From positions 27,259,608 to 27,323,607 of the forward strand of contig CAMGYJ010000010.1 in NCBI GenBank assembly GCA_946122785.1: a DNA stretch of 64,000 bases, read 5' to 3'. The notes beneath the pieces were generated by a model, which did no database searches, was not told where the DNA came from, and worked only from the letters and a program-made list of their open reading frames with translations. This document shows, piece after piece, positions 33,364 to 43,450 of this stretch; the first letter of the stretch is position 1; the number at the start of each line of letters is the position of its first letter. Both the position numbers and the translations under genes were made by a program. The DNA comes from Linum tenue. Lineage: Eukaryota; Streptophyta; Magnoliopsida; Malpighiales; Linaceae.

Positions 33364-36300
33364 TCATTTAATCTTCCCTTTTTCCTTATATGCTGCCCAC
33401 TCCTTTGCATCGTCAAGTACGACATTCCTTACCTTGTTGTACTTCCATTGAAGGAGACTGGCTGCAATGGATGCTCGCTGGTGCTCGACGTGCTTGTCCA
33501 AGTGCCAAGTTTCCTTGTATTCCGATGGAATGTGGCCCGCCCAGTGCTCCAAGAACATGCACGCGAACACTCCACAGTCATGGTTTCCATCTTGTTGAGG
33601 AACATCCGCAATGAAGAAGTCCCAATCATGCAAGGGAAAATCGAGGTCGTACTTTGCAAGGAAAGCAGCCCCATACTCAAATATCAATTTCCCCATGGGA
33701 GAGTGATCCACCTTGGCCACTGCTGGCTTGGGTTTCTGGCTGTCCAGAAGGAAAGTCTTCTGACTCCTTAGATCAGCAGCGTAGACCCGGTAGTGTTTGT
33801 CCTTATGCACAGGGAAAAAAACCTGAAACATAGAAAAAAATCATTTATTGTCTCGGACAAATATCCAATAAACCCAGACTAGTATCCAAAACTAACATTT
33901 CATGTATTCTGAGGCAAATCTTCAAACAAATCATTTATTGTCTCGGACAAATATCCAATAAACCCAGACTAGTATCCAAAACTAACATTTCATGTATTCT
34001 CAGGCAAATCTTCAAACAAATCATTTATTGTCTCGGACAAATATCCAATAAACCCAGACTAGTATCCAAAACTAACAATTCATGTATTCTCAGGCAAATC
34101 TTCAAACAAATCATTTTGGGTCTCGGACAAATATCCAATTAACCCAGACTAGTATCCACAACCACGTAAATCAGTATCGAGATAGAATAAGGATTCACTT
34201 ACATATTCTACTTTGTCCCATGCAACTTGTTTGAAGACTTGATTCCGCTGGGTCATTTCAGCGACCCCATTGAGTCTCTCCTTGGTCGGGGGCACATTCG
34301 TTTGAGAATTAAGTAAGGCAAGATTCTGTTTGCAAATTAAAATAATAGCTAATTAGTTTTAGAAAATTCTAAAAATTGTAAGGTGTTAGGGAAGAGCCTA
34401 CTTACACCAAAACTGAACGGAAAGATAACTTTGTTCTTGTCACCGGCAAGTACTTTGTCGTTCAAGAAATGACCATAAGCCTCAATCACTTGTAGATTGA
34501 CCCACTCCTTTCGCTTCAATGTCAACAGATGAAGACGAGCGAGAATAATTGAAGGAGTGTGCACCACCAAGCCCTTACCCTCAGGGGTACTGAACACGAA
34601 CTCAACCATAAGACGAGCAACTGGGTCGAGCTTTGGCGACACATCCTTCGACAAATAATACACTGAAGAGGAAGCATATGGGTTCTTCTTCGACCTCTCG
34701 AACTCTGGGGTCTTCAGTGTTGCAAGCCATTCCTCAGGAGTGTAGCTGTAGAGACGGTCCCTCTCCTCATCAGTCATATTCCTCTGATCGGTGATAATCA
34801 CATCAGGACTCCTCTCAGCGCTCCTATAAGCCGCTTCTACCAACTCCTCCTCTGAAGGCAACATTCCGGTGGAAGCAAGTTGAGAGAACGACTCCACCAC
34901 ATCTTGTTGAGGCTCAACTTCCTCGGCATTAGCAGCGCTAGTAGCCTCATGAGCTATCTGCAAAATGTCCTCAAAAGATGTATCTGGGAATGGGTAGTGT
35001 ATCACCATAGGGACTGTCGGCTCAACCAACTCCTCATCCGGTGTCTCTACAGTGTTCTCAGCTTCATTCTCCACTTGTGGCTCCACTTGGTCTTCCACCA
35101 CATCTGTTTGAAGCTGCTCTAGCACCTCTTCAACAGTATTCTCCACTCGGTCTTCCTTCTTTTCTATCATATGTCCCAGTTTTGTTGCAAAGTCCAGCAA
35201 TTTTCCCATATGCCGGTCAATCCCAGCACCTAGTACCTTGAGCTGGAAGACAAACGAACATTTTGCGGGAATTAAAAACTGATATCCAAACTGCTCGTAC
35301 AATTATCCCATGTACCCAGACTATTATCAGAATAGAGCGTACAAATATTCTACTTGGCAGAATTGATATCCAAACATAACAAACAAAAATATCCAAATGC
35401 ATCAAATTAATATCCAAACATCACAAACCATTATTCATAACTGAAAATAACAACAAATATTCAAACATTATTCAAACATTATTCAAACATCACAAGCTGA
35501 TATCCAAATGAAACCAACAAATATTCCACAACTACAAAGAAAAATCCGACTAATATCCTAAGCCATTCCAACATGGCATCATATTCGTGGAAAACAGTAC
35601 AACCCCCCACCAAACAACGGAAAACAGTACAACATGGCATCATATTCACTCTTGCTCTTCCAAATTCTGGACAATCGTTTGGACCTTGTCCCTTCGAGCC
35701 ACCCACTTTTCAATCATGCTCTCAATGATTTCCTTCAATCCCTTAAGCTACACATATGTTGTGAAATATTTAGGTTACTTTATCGTCCAAGTCTACCAAT
35801 GCATGATCTTAGTTAGGGAGGAAGAAAACATTTTACCTGCCCCAGCGAAAGGCTAGTCAAATCTTCATTCTCCCACCATTCCGAGGAGGGCAACGGTGCA
35901 CGATCTGGAGGAGGAGCTGAACTGCTCGCAGCTGCTGCACTAGCTGCCGGCTCGAGCTGCCTGCGAGAGGCGGCTTCTTCCCTACTCAGCAGAGCGGCAG
36001 CTAGGTCATATCTTCCCCTGACTAAGGGGATAGATAAGGCTTCCCTCTCGACAGTTTGCTTCCACCAAAACCGGCAGCTAGGAATGCTCTTTGTGTGCAA
36101 CCCGCCTAGCTTCAGAGAGTCCAACAGATGGAGCTGTAAAAAAAATTACAATTAATAAATGTTAAGTTCCATTTCTAGCAATTTAATCAACAAATATCCA
36201 GAGTCAACACAAACAGAATCGAATGTGACTAACCTGATATCCACAAATCATTTTAAGCTAGTTTTCATGCAAACAGTATCTTATGTGACTAAACAAATAT

Positions 36301-38127
36301 CCAGCAGATCATACTCAAATACGAAATTCACTAGTTTTCATGCAATTGAACCAACAAGTATAGAAAAGGTTAGGACTTACTGTCAAGAAGTTGCAATCTC
36401 CGAGAACCCACACGCACGGCGATTTCAACCTTGCACTAGGTTCTTTTTTCTTGGCAGCAGTCAACTTTACTTTCAGTTCACGGACAATAAATGTGCACCA
36501 ATCGTACACCCTCACGTCCTCAACACTCCCACCTAAGTATGGGGCGAAGTCCAGCTTGCTTTTCCGAGAAAATGTCGGTGCGAGCAGGGAACCAGTAGCT
36601 ATCAGCAAGAATTGCTTGACAGCAATTGCAACGGGTGGTCTGGGACCGTTGGCTGGGCAGGCCAACTCCCGCATCTTCTTGATAGAAACCATGCGAGCCC
36701 TGTTCGAAGTCATGCCAACTTCCTCGCTGAAGCTGTCAACCATCCCCCCCTCCACGTTCGTCAAATCAATCACAAACCCACCGAGAGGAAGGTCGTAGAC
36801 ACGTGCCACATCCTCAGCTGTGAAGTCGAAGACCTTCTTCGACTCTCCTTCCCCAAAAACAAAAGTACTGGTTTCTAAGTCATAAGCAGCCATCAAGTCA
36901 TCCATGAAGAGATTGGGTATCTTCGGCATGCGAAGATCCAATAGGCCCCCGAATCCTGCCTTCTCGACTTGTTTCTTGCAGGCTGCATAGTATTCAGCAT
37001 CTCCTTTCCAGTACTTAATAATTTTGCAGAGGGAATAGGTGGACCCACGAAATCTGAAATATGAGCCGGATGGACCCTCTCCCTCTCCATCATCATCTTC
37101 TTCCTCATCTTCCTCCTCAACTTCTGGAATAGCAGGTGGCGGCTGCCTTGATGGTTCTCCTTCACGAGATCTCGGTGCAACCATTTTCGTTCTCTTCATC
37201 CCGGGTTGTTCCTGAAACACAGTTATATATTAAGCAAAATATCCATAATCCTTGGACAAATAACTAAAACGCACACTTATATACAATACAATTATCGTAG
37301 TAAAGCAAAAGTGTATCCAAACGGAGATAACTAATATCCATGAAAAAATATCCATAATACCCAGAAAAATAACTAAAACGAACAGTTAAGTATCCACATT
37401 AACAGAACTGATATCCACACATCAGAATATGTATCAGTATTATAATCCAACGTACTAGTATCCACAATATTTCAATGAATATAATATATGCCCAGACTAG
37501 TATCCATACAAAATATGTATCAGTATTATAATCCAACGTACTAGTATCCACAATATTTCAATGAATATAATATATGCCCAGACTAGTATCCTTGGACAAA
37601 TAACTAAAACGCACACTTATATACAATACAATTATCGTAGTAAAGCAAAAGTGTATCCAAACGGAGATAACTAATATCCATGAAAAAATATCCATAATAC
37701 CCAGAAAAATAACTAAAACGAACAGTTAAGTATCCACATTAACAGAACTGATATCCACACATCAGACACATCAGTTTATTTTTTTTAGCCAATATAACTA
37801 ATCGAGAAACGAAGTGAGAAATCAAACCTCTGGTGGTGGTTCATCCGGCGGCTGCTGTGATGATCCAGCTGCTTCACGAGATTTCGCTGAAGATTTTGGT
37901 GCAACGGTTTTGGGTTTCTTCCTCACGGGTTGTTCCTGAAAAATAGTTAGATATTAAGAAAACTATCGGTTAATGAAAATATTAAAATGCATCCGACTAG
38001 TAATTTTTAGCCAACATAACCAATCGAGAAACGGAGTAAGAAATTAAACCTCTTGTTGTTGTACATCAGGTGGCTGCTTTGATGATCCTTCTCCATCATT
38101 GTTGGGCTTCTTTTTCGGTCTCCCCAT
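33364..38127 (-). CDS. Ulp1-type (C48) cysteine protease gene of the Mutator-like element
   Basis: Minus-strand exons: 38127-38050, 37935-37828, 37211-36381, 36133-35837, 35242-34406, 34325-34203 and 33822-33364. All are phase 0 with GT-AG borders, giving about 910 aa. The N-terminus (MGRPKKKP...) is proline/lysine-rich and looks like an exon duplicated three times. The middle has an acidic PEVEEEDEEEDDDGEGEG tract and a plant-mobile-domain-like region (DVARVYDLPLGGFVIDLTN). The C-terminal exon is the peptidase: His in DKHYRVYAADL, Asp in TFLLDSQK, Gln in VPQQDGNHDCG and Cys in DCGVFACMF, the complete C48 set. Such proteases remove SUMO or related modifiers. An extra possible exon begins at 35747 (LKGLKEIIESMIEKW) but reaches a TGA without a good phase-0 donor, so I left it out. 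It is convergent with the transposase. Confidence 0.8.
33838..34140 (-). repeat. 90-bp minisatellite in the last protease intron
   Basis: AAATCATTTATTGTCTCGGA recurs at about 33838, 33928 and 34018, and a variant (CATTTTGGGTCTCGG) at 34108. Each unit holds AATATCCAATAAACCCAGAC and TAGTATCCAAAACTAAC, so the repeat unit is built from the element's own motif. Confidence 0.85.
37250..37770 (-). repeat. Duplicated block of about 340 bp in the protease intron
   Basis: CTTGGACAAATAACTAAAAC through ACTGATATCCACACATCAG occurs at about 37251-37425 and again at 37591-37766. Between and beyond them lie copies of the block shared in inverse orientation with transposase intron 1. Confidence 0.8.
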
Positions 38128-38679
38128 TAACTGAAACAATAAACAAAATGACCACAATAAGTATCACTAGTATCCATGAATCTTAAAATCGTATCCCATT
38201 TCTCCAAATATGTATCAGTATTATAATCCAACGTACTAGTATCCACAATATTTCAATGAATATAAAATATGCCCAGACTAGTATCCATACAAAATATGTA
38301 TCAGTATTATAATCCAACGTACTAGTATCCACAATATTTCAATGAATATAATATATGCCCAGACTAGTATCCGAGGCAAAATAAACATCAGTATTATAAT
38401 CCAACGTACTAGTATCACAATTGACAAAAATGATATCCATATAATCTTTAACCAAGGAATCGACAAATGATACCCAGATTGAACAAAATCGTATCCAACA
38501 AACCCCCAAAATGGAATTCGAGAAAACAAAATGAAACAATATATAAAATGATCACAATAAGTATCGGAAGTGATAAAACTAATATCCATGTAACATTTAA
38601 TCAAGGAATCAACAAACAATACCTACATTCCCCAAAATCGTATCCAACAAACCCCCAAAATCTACAAATCGATAAATGA

Positions 38680-38995
38680 AACCCTAAACCCCAAAATTCG
38701 AATCCCACAGACCCAGAATCTGGTAATCTGCAAAAAAAACCCTAAACACCCATATTCGAATCCATGAAACCCTAAATCTACAAATCGAAAAACGAATCCA
38801 TGAACCCCCAAAACGAAACCCTAAACCCCAAATTCGAATCCCACGGACACAATATCTGGAAATCGAGAATCAAAACCCTAAACACCCTAAATCGAATTGC
38901 ATGAACCATATATTTTCAAATCCATAAACAAAACCCAGATTTCCACACAAAAAATCCATAAACCGAAACCCTAACATAAATTTTCAAATCCATAC
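38680..38995 (-). repeat. CCCTAAA-rich tract upstream of the protease gene
   Basis: ACCCTAAACCCC, AACCCTAAACACCC and CGAATCC phrases recur irregularly. The orientation is opposite to the TTTAGGG tracts in the left half of the element. Confidence 0.7.
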
Positions 38996-39004
38996 AGAAA
39001 ATGA

Positions 39005-39400
39005 ACAACCTCAGCGTCTTCTTCTACCTCCAACTATCGGCGGCGACGGCGGCGGAGTTTTTCGTCGGCGAAGTCGGCGGCGTCTTCTTCTTTCTTCTCC
39101 GTCGGCGGTGTCTTCTTCCTCGTCGGTCGGGAGAGCTTCAAGGGCCACGTCGGCGGTACAACCAGCAACAAGTCGCCGACCTCGCAGCCGTCGTCGCCGT
39201 CGAAGATCGTCGCTGTTGGTGGTCTCGCGGTTGGTGGTGGTTTTCGGGAGAAAAGAAGAAGAGAGGGAGAGGGTTCGAAAGTTCGTGGAGAGAGAGAGGG
39301 TTCGAAAGTTCTGGAGAGAGAGGGGAGAGTGGCTGACCGCGGGTTGAGGTTGGGTTTTGGGCGGGTTTGAAATTTTGGGTTTTACTTTTTTTTTTTTTTT
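39005..39400 (-). promoter_or_regulatory. Probable promoter/5' UTR of the protease gene
   Basis: On the minus strand this is CT-rich (CTCTCTCTCCAGAACTTTCG, repeated) followed by GGCGGCGAC-type DNA. It ends in GCTGAG|GTTGTT at 39010, a plausible donor for a non-coding first exon. The frame at 39436-39011 on this strand is Arg/Ser-rich low-complexity and is not accepted as a gene. Confidence 0.4.
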
Positions 39401-39575
39401 TATTTCTGTCCCAAATGTGGCTCGGCTTGGCCCCAAAAACTCTCCCCCCTCACAGAATGCCGCCGGCGATTCTCACCCCTCCGATGGTGGCTCGCCTACG
39501 TGGCTCCTCATCTCACCGTGTTAGTATATACTAACCACTAATAGCGTTAGCAGAATAACGCTATTGCCTGGAACC

Positions 39576-40339
39576 AACCTTGTTCATCTAGGTTTAGAGA
39601 ATTTGATAGATCTCCTTCATCCTAGCCGCCGCCGACAAATATAACCCATCTCATCATTTTCCTCCTCTCCCACCGACGTCGCCGGCAACAATTGCTTTTG
39701 CCTCCCTGATCCCTCCTCCACAGTTTCTTACCAATCAGATCAACGGAGAGAAACAGAGACTCGAACCCGTCGACGATGGTGATCAAGGTTCTTCAGTTTG
39801 TCGATCCGGAATAATTCAAGGCGGAAGTCCGCGATTGAGCTAGCGGCTGCTGTTCCGTCATGCACAAATATGGTTTCCTAAAATCAATGGAAGGTGGAAT
39901 CAATTGAAACAAAACCCTAAATCAAAAACTTTTCTTCTGGGTTTCTCGATTTCGAATCGAAACAAAATCCCCTCCATTCGTTGTCGATGATAAGAGGCGG
40001 TAGTTTGGAATGGATCTGGGACACACAAATACGAAACAAAATCTACTCCCATTCGACCACCGATCTTCCTTCTCTCTCTAGCTTTCACCTTTTCTCCACT
40101 CGATTAACCTTTTTCCTCACACACAAACACCTTTCTTTGGTTGAATGGCAGATCGAGACTTGAGGGAAAATGAGACTGAGGTTTGCAGGCAAGAGCAGTG
40201 GGCGAGAGAATCAAATCCTTGTTGCCGCTCCGATCCATTCCTCATCCTCCTTCGAGTTCGCCGTCGCCGACTATGATGGCGGAGGAAGAAACGAGAAAGG
40301 GAAACAGGGGATGGGGAGGGTTCTGCGAGGAAGATATAA
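39576..40339. other. GC-richer interior of the outer Mutator-like element, possibly captured host DNA
   Basis: The composition differs from the surrounding AT-rich arms (CTAGCCGCCGCCGACAAATA, CACCGACGTCGCCGGCAAC). A short frame from ATG 39777 (MVIKVLQFVDPE) stops at once. No family is recognised. It occupies the position where Pack-MULE-like elements carry gene fragments. Confidence 0.35.
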
Positions 40340-40690
40340 GGGGTCGTTTGGAAGTTGCGATTGTTAAATAGATGTATTGTTGAGAATGTATGTATAATAT
40401 TATACATGTATTGTCGAATTTGATGCATTGTAGAATACAACGTTTGGTATGTGTGATTGTGTATGTCGCATCAGCTAAAAGCTAAGACAAAACAATCTCA
40501 ACTCAACTATCTCAACAATCACAACTAAAAGTTGAGATATAACAATCACTCAAAATGAGTGATAGTTTCTGTCACATCACAGAAATAATTCATGTATTGT
40601 TTCTGCTAAAAACAAAAAAAACGATGCATTGTAAACAATACATGCATAATGACAATCTCAACAAAACTATCGCAACTTCCAAACGACCCC
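40340..40690. mobile_element. MITE, 351 bp, GGGGTCGTTTGG ends
   Basis: The two ends are exact inverted repeats over at least 20 bases (GGGGTCGTTTGGAAGTTGCG and its complement). The interior has CAATCACAACT and ACAATCTCAAC inverted phrases and no gene. The target duplication could not be fixed, so the superfamily is open. It is inserted in the right arm of the outer Mutator-like element. Confidence 0.8.
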
Positions 40691-42124
40691 AACATTTATT
40701 TTATTTATTTGTTTTTTCATTTAATTATAATAAGGAAATATCCAGTTTTGTATTTTTTATGGAAAAAATGCCACATCATTCATAAACGTTAGTCTAGTCA
40801 GCATCCTTGATATTTCCGTTAAAGTTATGGACGGAATGACTATTTTAGTGTATTTTTCAAATTTTGGCTATTATTGCCACAAAGTGTAAAATTATGGCTA
40901 TGCAAGTGTATTTTGCCATCCTTTTGTGTCGGTTCATGCCGGTTTAAAAAAATGTGAAAATGATTAATATTCAATGTATTAATCATATACAAAACATATT
41001 TGTGAACAATTTATTTATAATCCAACAAATATCATCAGCTTTTGACTATTAAATTCATAAAAATGAATAATAAATTAATGTTTTTATTAATTAAATTCAT
41101 TAAAATGATGTCATTTTGCTTAGAATTCGTAAGTGGATCATGTCAGTCATACCGGTGGTGTCACGCCAATTTCATGACTGGTACAGGTTGAACCAAGTTC
41201 AATCGGTCGACATGCCACCAGCATGACAACCATAGGTAAGAGGGAAACCACAAAGTTAACACAACGAGTTTGATCTAATGGTTCTGGAGTTAATTTTCAA
41301 CCTGGAGGTTCCACATTCGAATATCTTAAATAGGACAAAAACAACCTTATGTCACCCTTATTGCAGAACATTCTAATTATGTAGCATTTTTGGTTTGAAT
41401 TTGACATTAACAAAAGTAAATATATTATCGAACATCCATCGAAACATTGTGTTTGGACATAAAATCAGTCATCCCAAAGGCATATAAAGAGGAGATAGTA
41501 GCTCTACACACCAAATAATATGGTCTCTGTCAATATCCACCAGCTACTGCCAGCCTGCCGGGTGGATTGATCATGATAATTCTGCCAGCCTCCGGATCAT
41601 CGGAACCAAGCGCACCATCATTCAACTGCTTTCTAATTTCTCCATCTCTCATTTAGAGTTCAAGGCTCAAATTACACTGAAAAAGCAATGCTTCTTTTAA
41701 GCAATCAACTGAAAATCTTTTGGAAGAAAAAGTTTAACGTGTAGACCATAAATTCGCCCCTCCCCCTCAGAAAGAACGATGCAGAGCTCAACAACAATGC
41801 AGCGTCTGGATTGAGGAAACCCAACACACCATCTTTCAGAAGCCGCACAGCTGCTCACTAGCTGAACTTCCTGGCGACGAGGAAGCACGTTGAGTAGATG
41901 TTAGCCACCTTGCAGCACTCTATCTGGTTCTCGCTCTCGTATCGGACGTGATTGATTCCCTGCGTCACATTCCAGTAAAAAATGTTGTTGGCAGGATACA
42001 TACCGTCTATTGCAAGCTACTGGTAGATAATTACACAAAATCACGATGTCTTTGCTCAATTAGGTATCCAATATGGATGGATACAACGACAATTATCAAA
42101 ACAAAGCATCACATCTCCTGTGTA

Positions 42125-42668
42125 TAGGAATGGCAATGGGCAGGTCCGGGACGGGTATCTCGATACCCATACCCGCCCCGTGGCAGGTCCGGTCCATGTC
42201 GGGTAATTTATCATGGGGCGCGGGTCGGGGCAGATCGACCCATTGGGTATATAATTTATGCGAAAAATATTAGAATTATTTATTATTTTAATTAAAAGAC
42301 CAAGAAAGAAACCATAATTTGATAAAATGTAATTAAATTATTGGATAAATTGAGTTTTTAACTTATTTACAACTTTATTATACCTAAAATATGACGTAAT
42401 AAGAGGAAAATCCTAAGTAATTTGACTAAGATTACATGTAACTTAGGCCAGAACGGGTCGAGAATGGGGCGGGTCAGGGCAGGTCGGGTCGATGAGAGAT
42501 ACTCATTCCCGCCCCATCCCTCCTACGGGGCGGGTCTGCGTCAGGGCAGGTCGGGTCGATGAGAGATACTCATTCCCGCCCCATCCCTCCTACGGGGCGG
42601 GTCAGACCCGCCCCAAAACAGATCAAATAGGTCGGATAAATCGGATCAGGTCGAAATTGCCATCCCTA
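42125..42668. mobile_element. hAT-like non-autonomous element, 544 bp, exact 8-bp target duplication
   Basis: CCTGTGTA flanks both ends (42117-42124 and 42669-42676). Ends are inverted repeats (TAGGAATGGCAATGGG against TAGGGATGGCAATTTC). Subterminal CGGGTCGGGGC and GACCCGCCCC motifs are typical of this plant hAT type. A block of about 65 bp (GGGCAGGTCGGGTCGATGAG to CTACGGGGCGGGTC) is tandemly duplicated at 42475-42604. Confidence 0.9.
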
Positions 42669-43263
42669 CCTGTGTATAACACGTACGACTAGTATATATC
42701 TTGTAATTTACCAAACCTTACTTGAAGTACACGCTTCACTAGACTCCCATTCATTATTAGTTTGGCCTCCCTACTCCTTGTCCTAGTAGTTACCTTTAGA
42801 CTCGAGAGCAGATCCCATCAGTAACCTACTGGTCAATAACGACGCATAACCCAACTAGAATTCGTCACATCAACACCCCTCTCTCCACTAGAAAGCCTTC
42901 AATTTGTTCTCCTTTAATCTTTAACGGAAAATTTCTCTCTCATATTAATTCGGAATTTAAATTTTTTTGCATAGATAAATCAGATTAATTGTATTATTCA
43001 AAATGATTTTCACTTTGATATAATTGAGACATTATCTATCAGTTTATACCATGATGGTATTGATTGTTATCAAAATAAGAGTATACTATATGGTATGAAA
43101 GCGTATCATGATAGTATAAACATATTCATACTACAGGATAGTTGAATACATGATAGTAGGTAGGAGTATAGTAACTGTCATTTACAACTTTCAACATTGT
43201 GTACCACAAGATCAACCCCCCTCGGCCCTCCCCATACTAGGGTTGTATTGTGTTTTATTTTTT

Positions 43264-43450
43264 GGTCCTGTATTTTCTTCATTTAGAAATTTGTAGATCA
43301 AATAGATCATTATGAACTCGTTTCTTCTATGCAAAAATTTTAAAAAACGAATTAAAAATGAATGAGATACCATATAGTATGAAGTTGATAATGAGAAGTA
43401 TGAAATTTTGTACTAAACAAATATTGAAAATGGATTTCATTTTAGATAGC
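43264..43450. repeat. Dispersed repeat, copy 2 (partner at 14703-14885)
   Basis: Matches the 14703 copy over AAATTTGTAGATCAAATAGATCAT, split here by small changes, plus AACGAATTAAAAATGAA and ATACCATATAGTATG. It is preceded by AT-rich text with repeated TATCATGATAGTAT-like phrases at 43040-43160. Confidence 0.6.

Larger units (their letters stand above)
23236..39565. mobile_element. 16.3-kb Mutator-like element carrying transposase, Ulp1-type protease and an F-box gene
   Basis: Termini share GTTATTCTGCTAAC in inverted orientation (23243-23256 and the complement of 39546-39559). Further inside are GTTAGCAGATACTAAC on the left and GTTAGTATATACTAAC on the right. The 10-bp direct repeat GCCTGGAACC flanks it (23226-23235 and 39566-39575), a size that fits Mutator-like elements. 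It holds a FAR1/MULE transposase (29116-32967, plus strand) and a convergent Ulp1-type protease gene (38127-33364, minus strand), both with complete frames in my models, plus an F-box gene. Plant Mutator-like elements with a Ulp1-like gene are known (the Kaonashi group of Arabidopsis and a similar melon element), so the pairing is established. The F-box cargo and the motif architecture look unusual. Confidence 0.85.
22925..40917. mobile_element. Long-TIR Mutator-like element, split by a second element
   Basis: The left arm starts GGCAAAATACATCTTCATAG; the reverse complement of the right end reads GGCAAAATACACTTGCATAG. Similarity continues through CACTTTGTG-CAATAATAGCC and AACTTTAAC. Flanks are ATCATTTTG (22916-22924) and ATCCTTTTG (40918-40926), a 9-bp duplication with one mismatch. 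Its own sequence is only 22925-23235 and about 39566-40917, with GC-richer, possibly captured DNA in the right part. Confidence 0.75.
22848..41234. mobile_element. hAT-like MITE, split by nested Mutator-like elements
   Basis: The left end TAAGGTTGTCAAATCGG and the reverse complement of the right end (TATGGTTGTCATGCTGG) form a terminal inverted repeat. Flanks read TGTAAGAG (22840-22847) and GGTAAGAG (41235-41242), an 8-bp duplication with one mismatch. Only 22848-22924 and 40927-41234 belong to this element, about 385 bp; the rest is later insertion. Confidence 0.65.

Noticed and set aside
39011..39436. 141-aa Arg/Ser-rich frame on the minus strand and overlapping plus-strand frames
   Set aside because: Low-complexity CT and CGG composition, open in several frames; better explained as a promoter/5' UTR of the protease gene.
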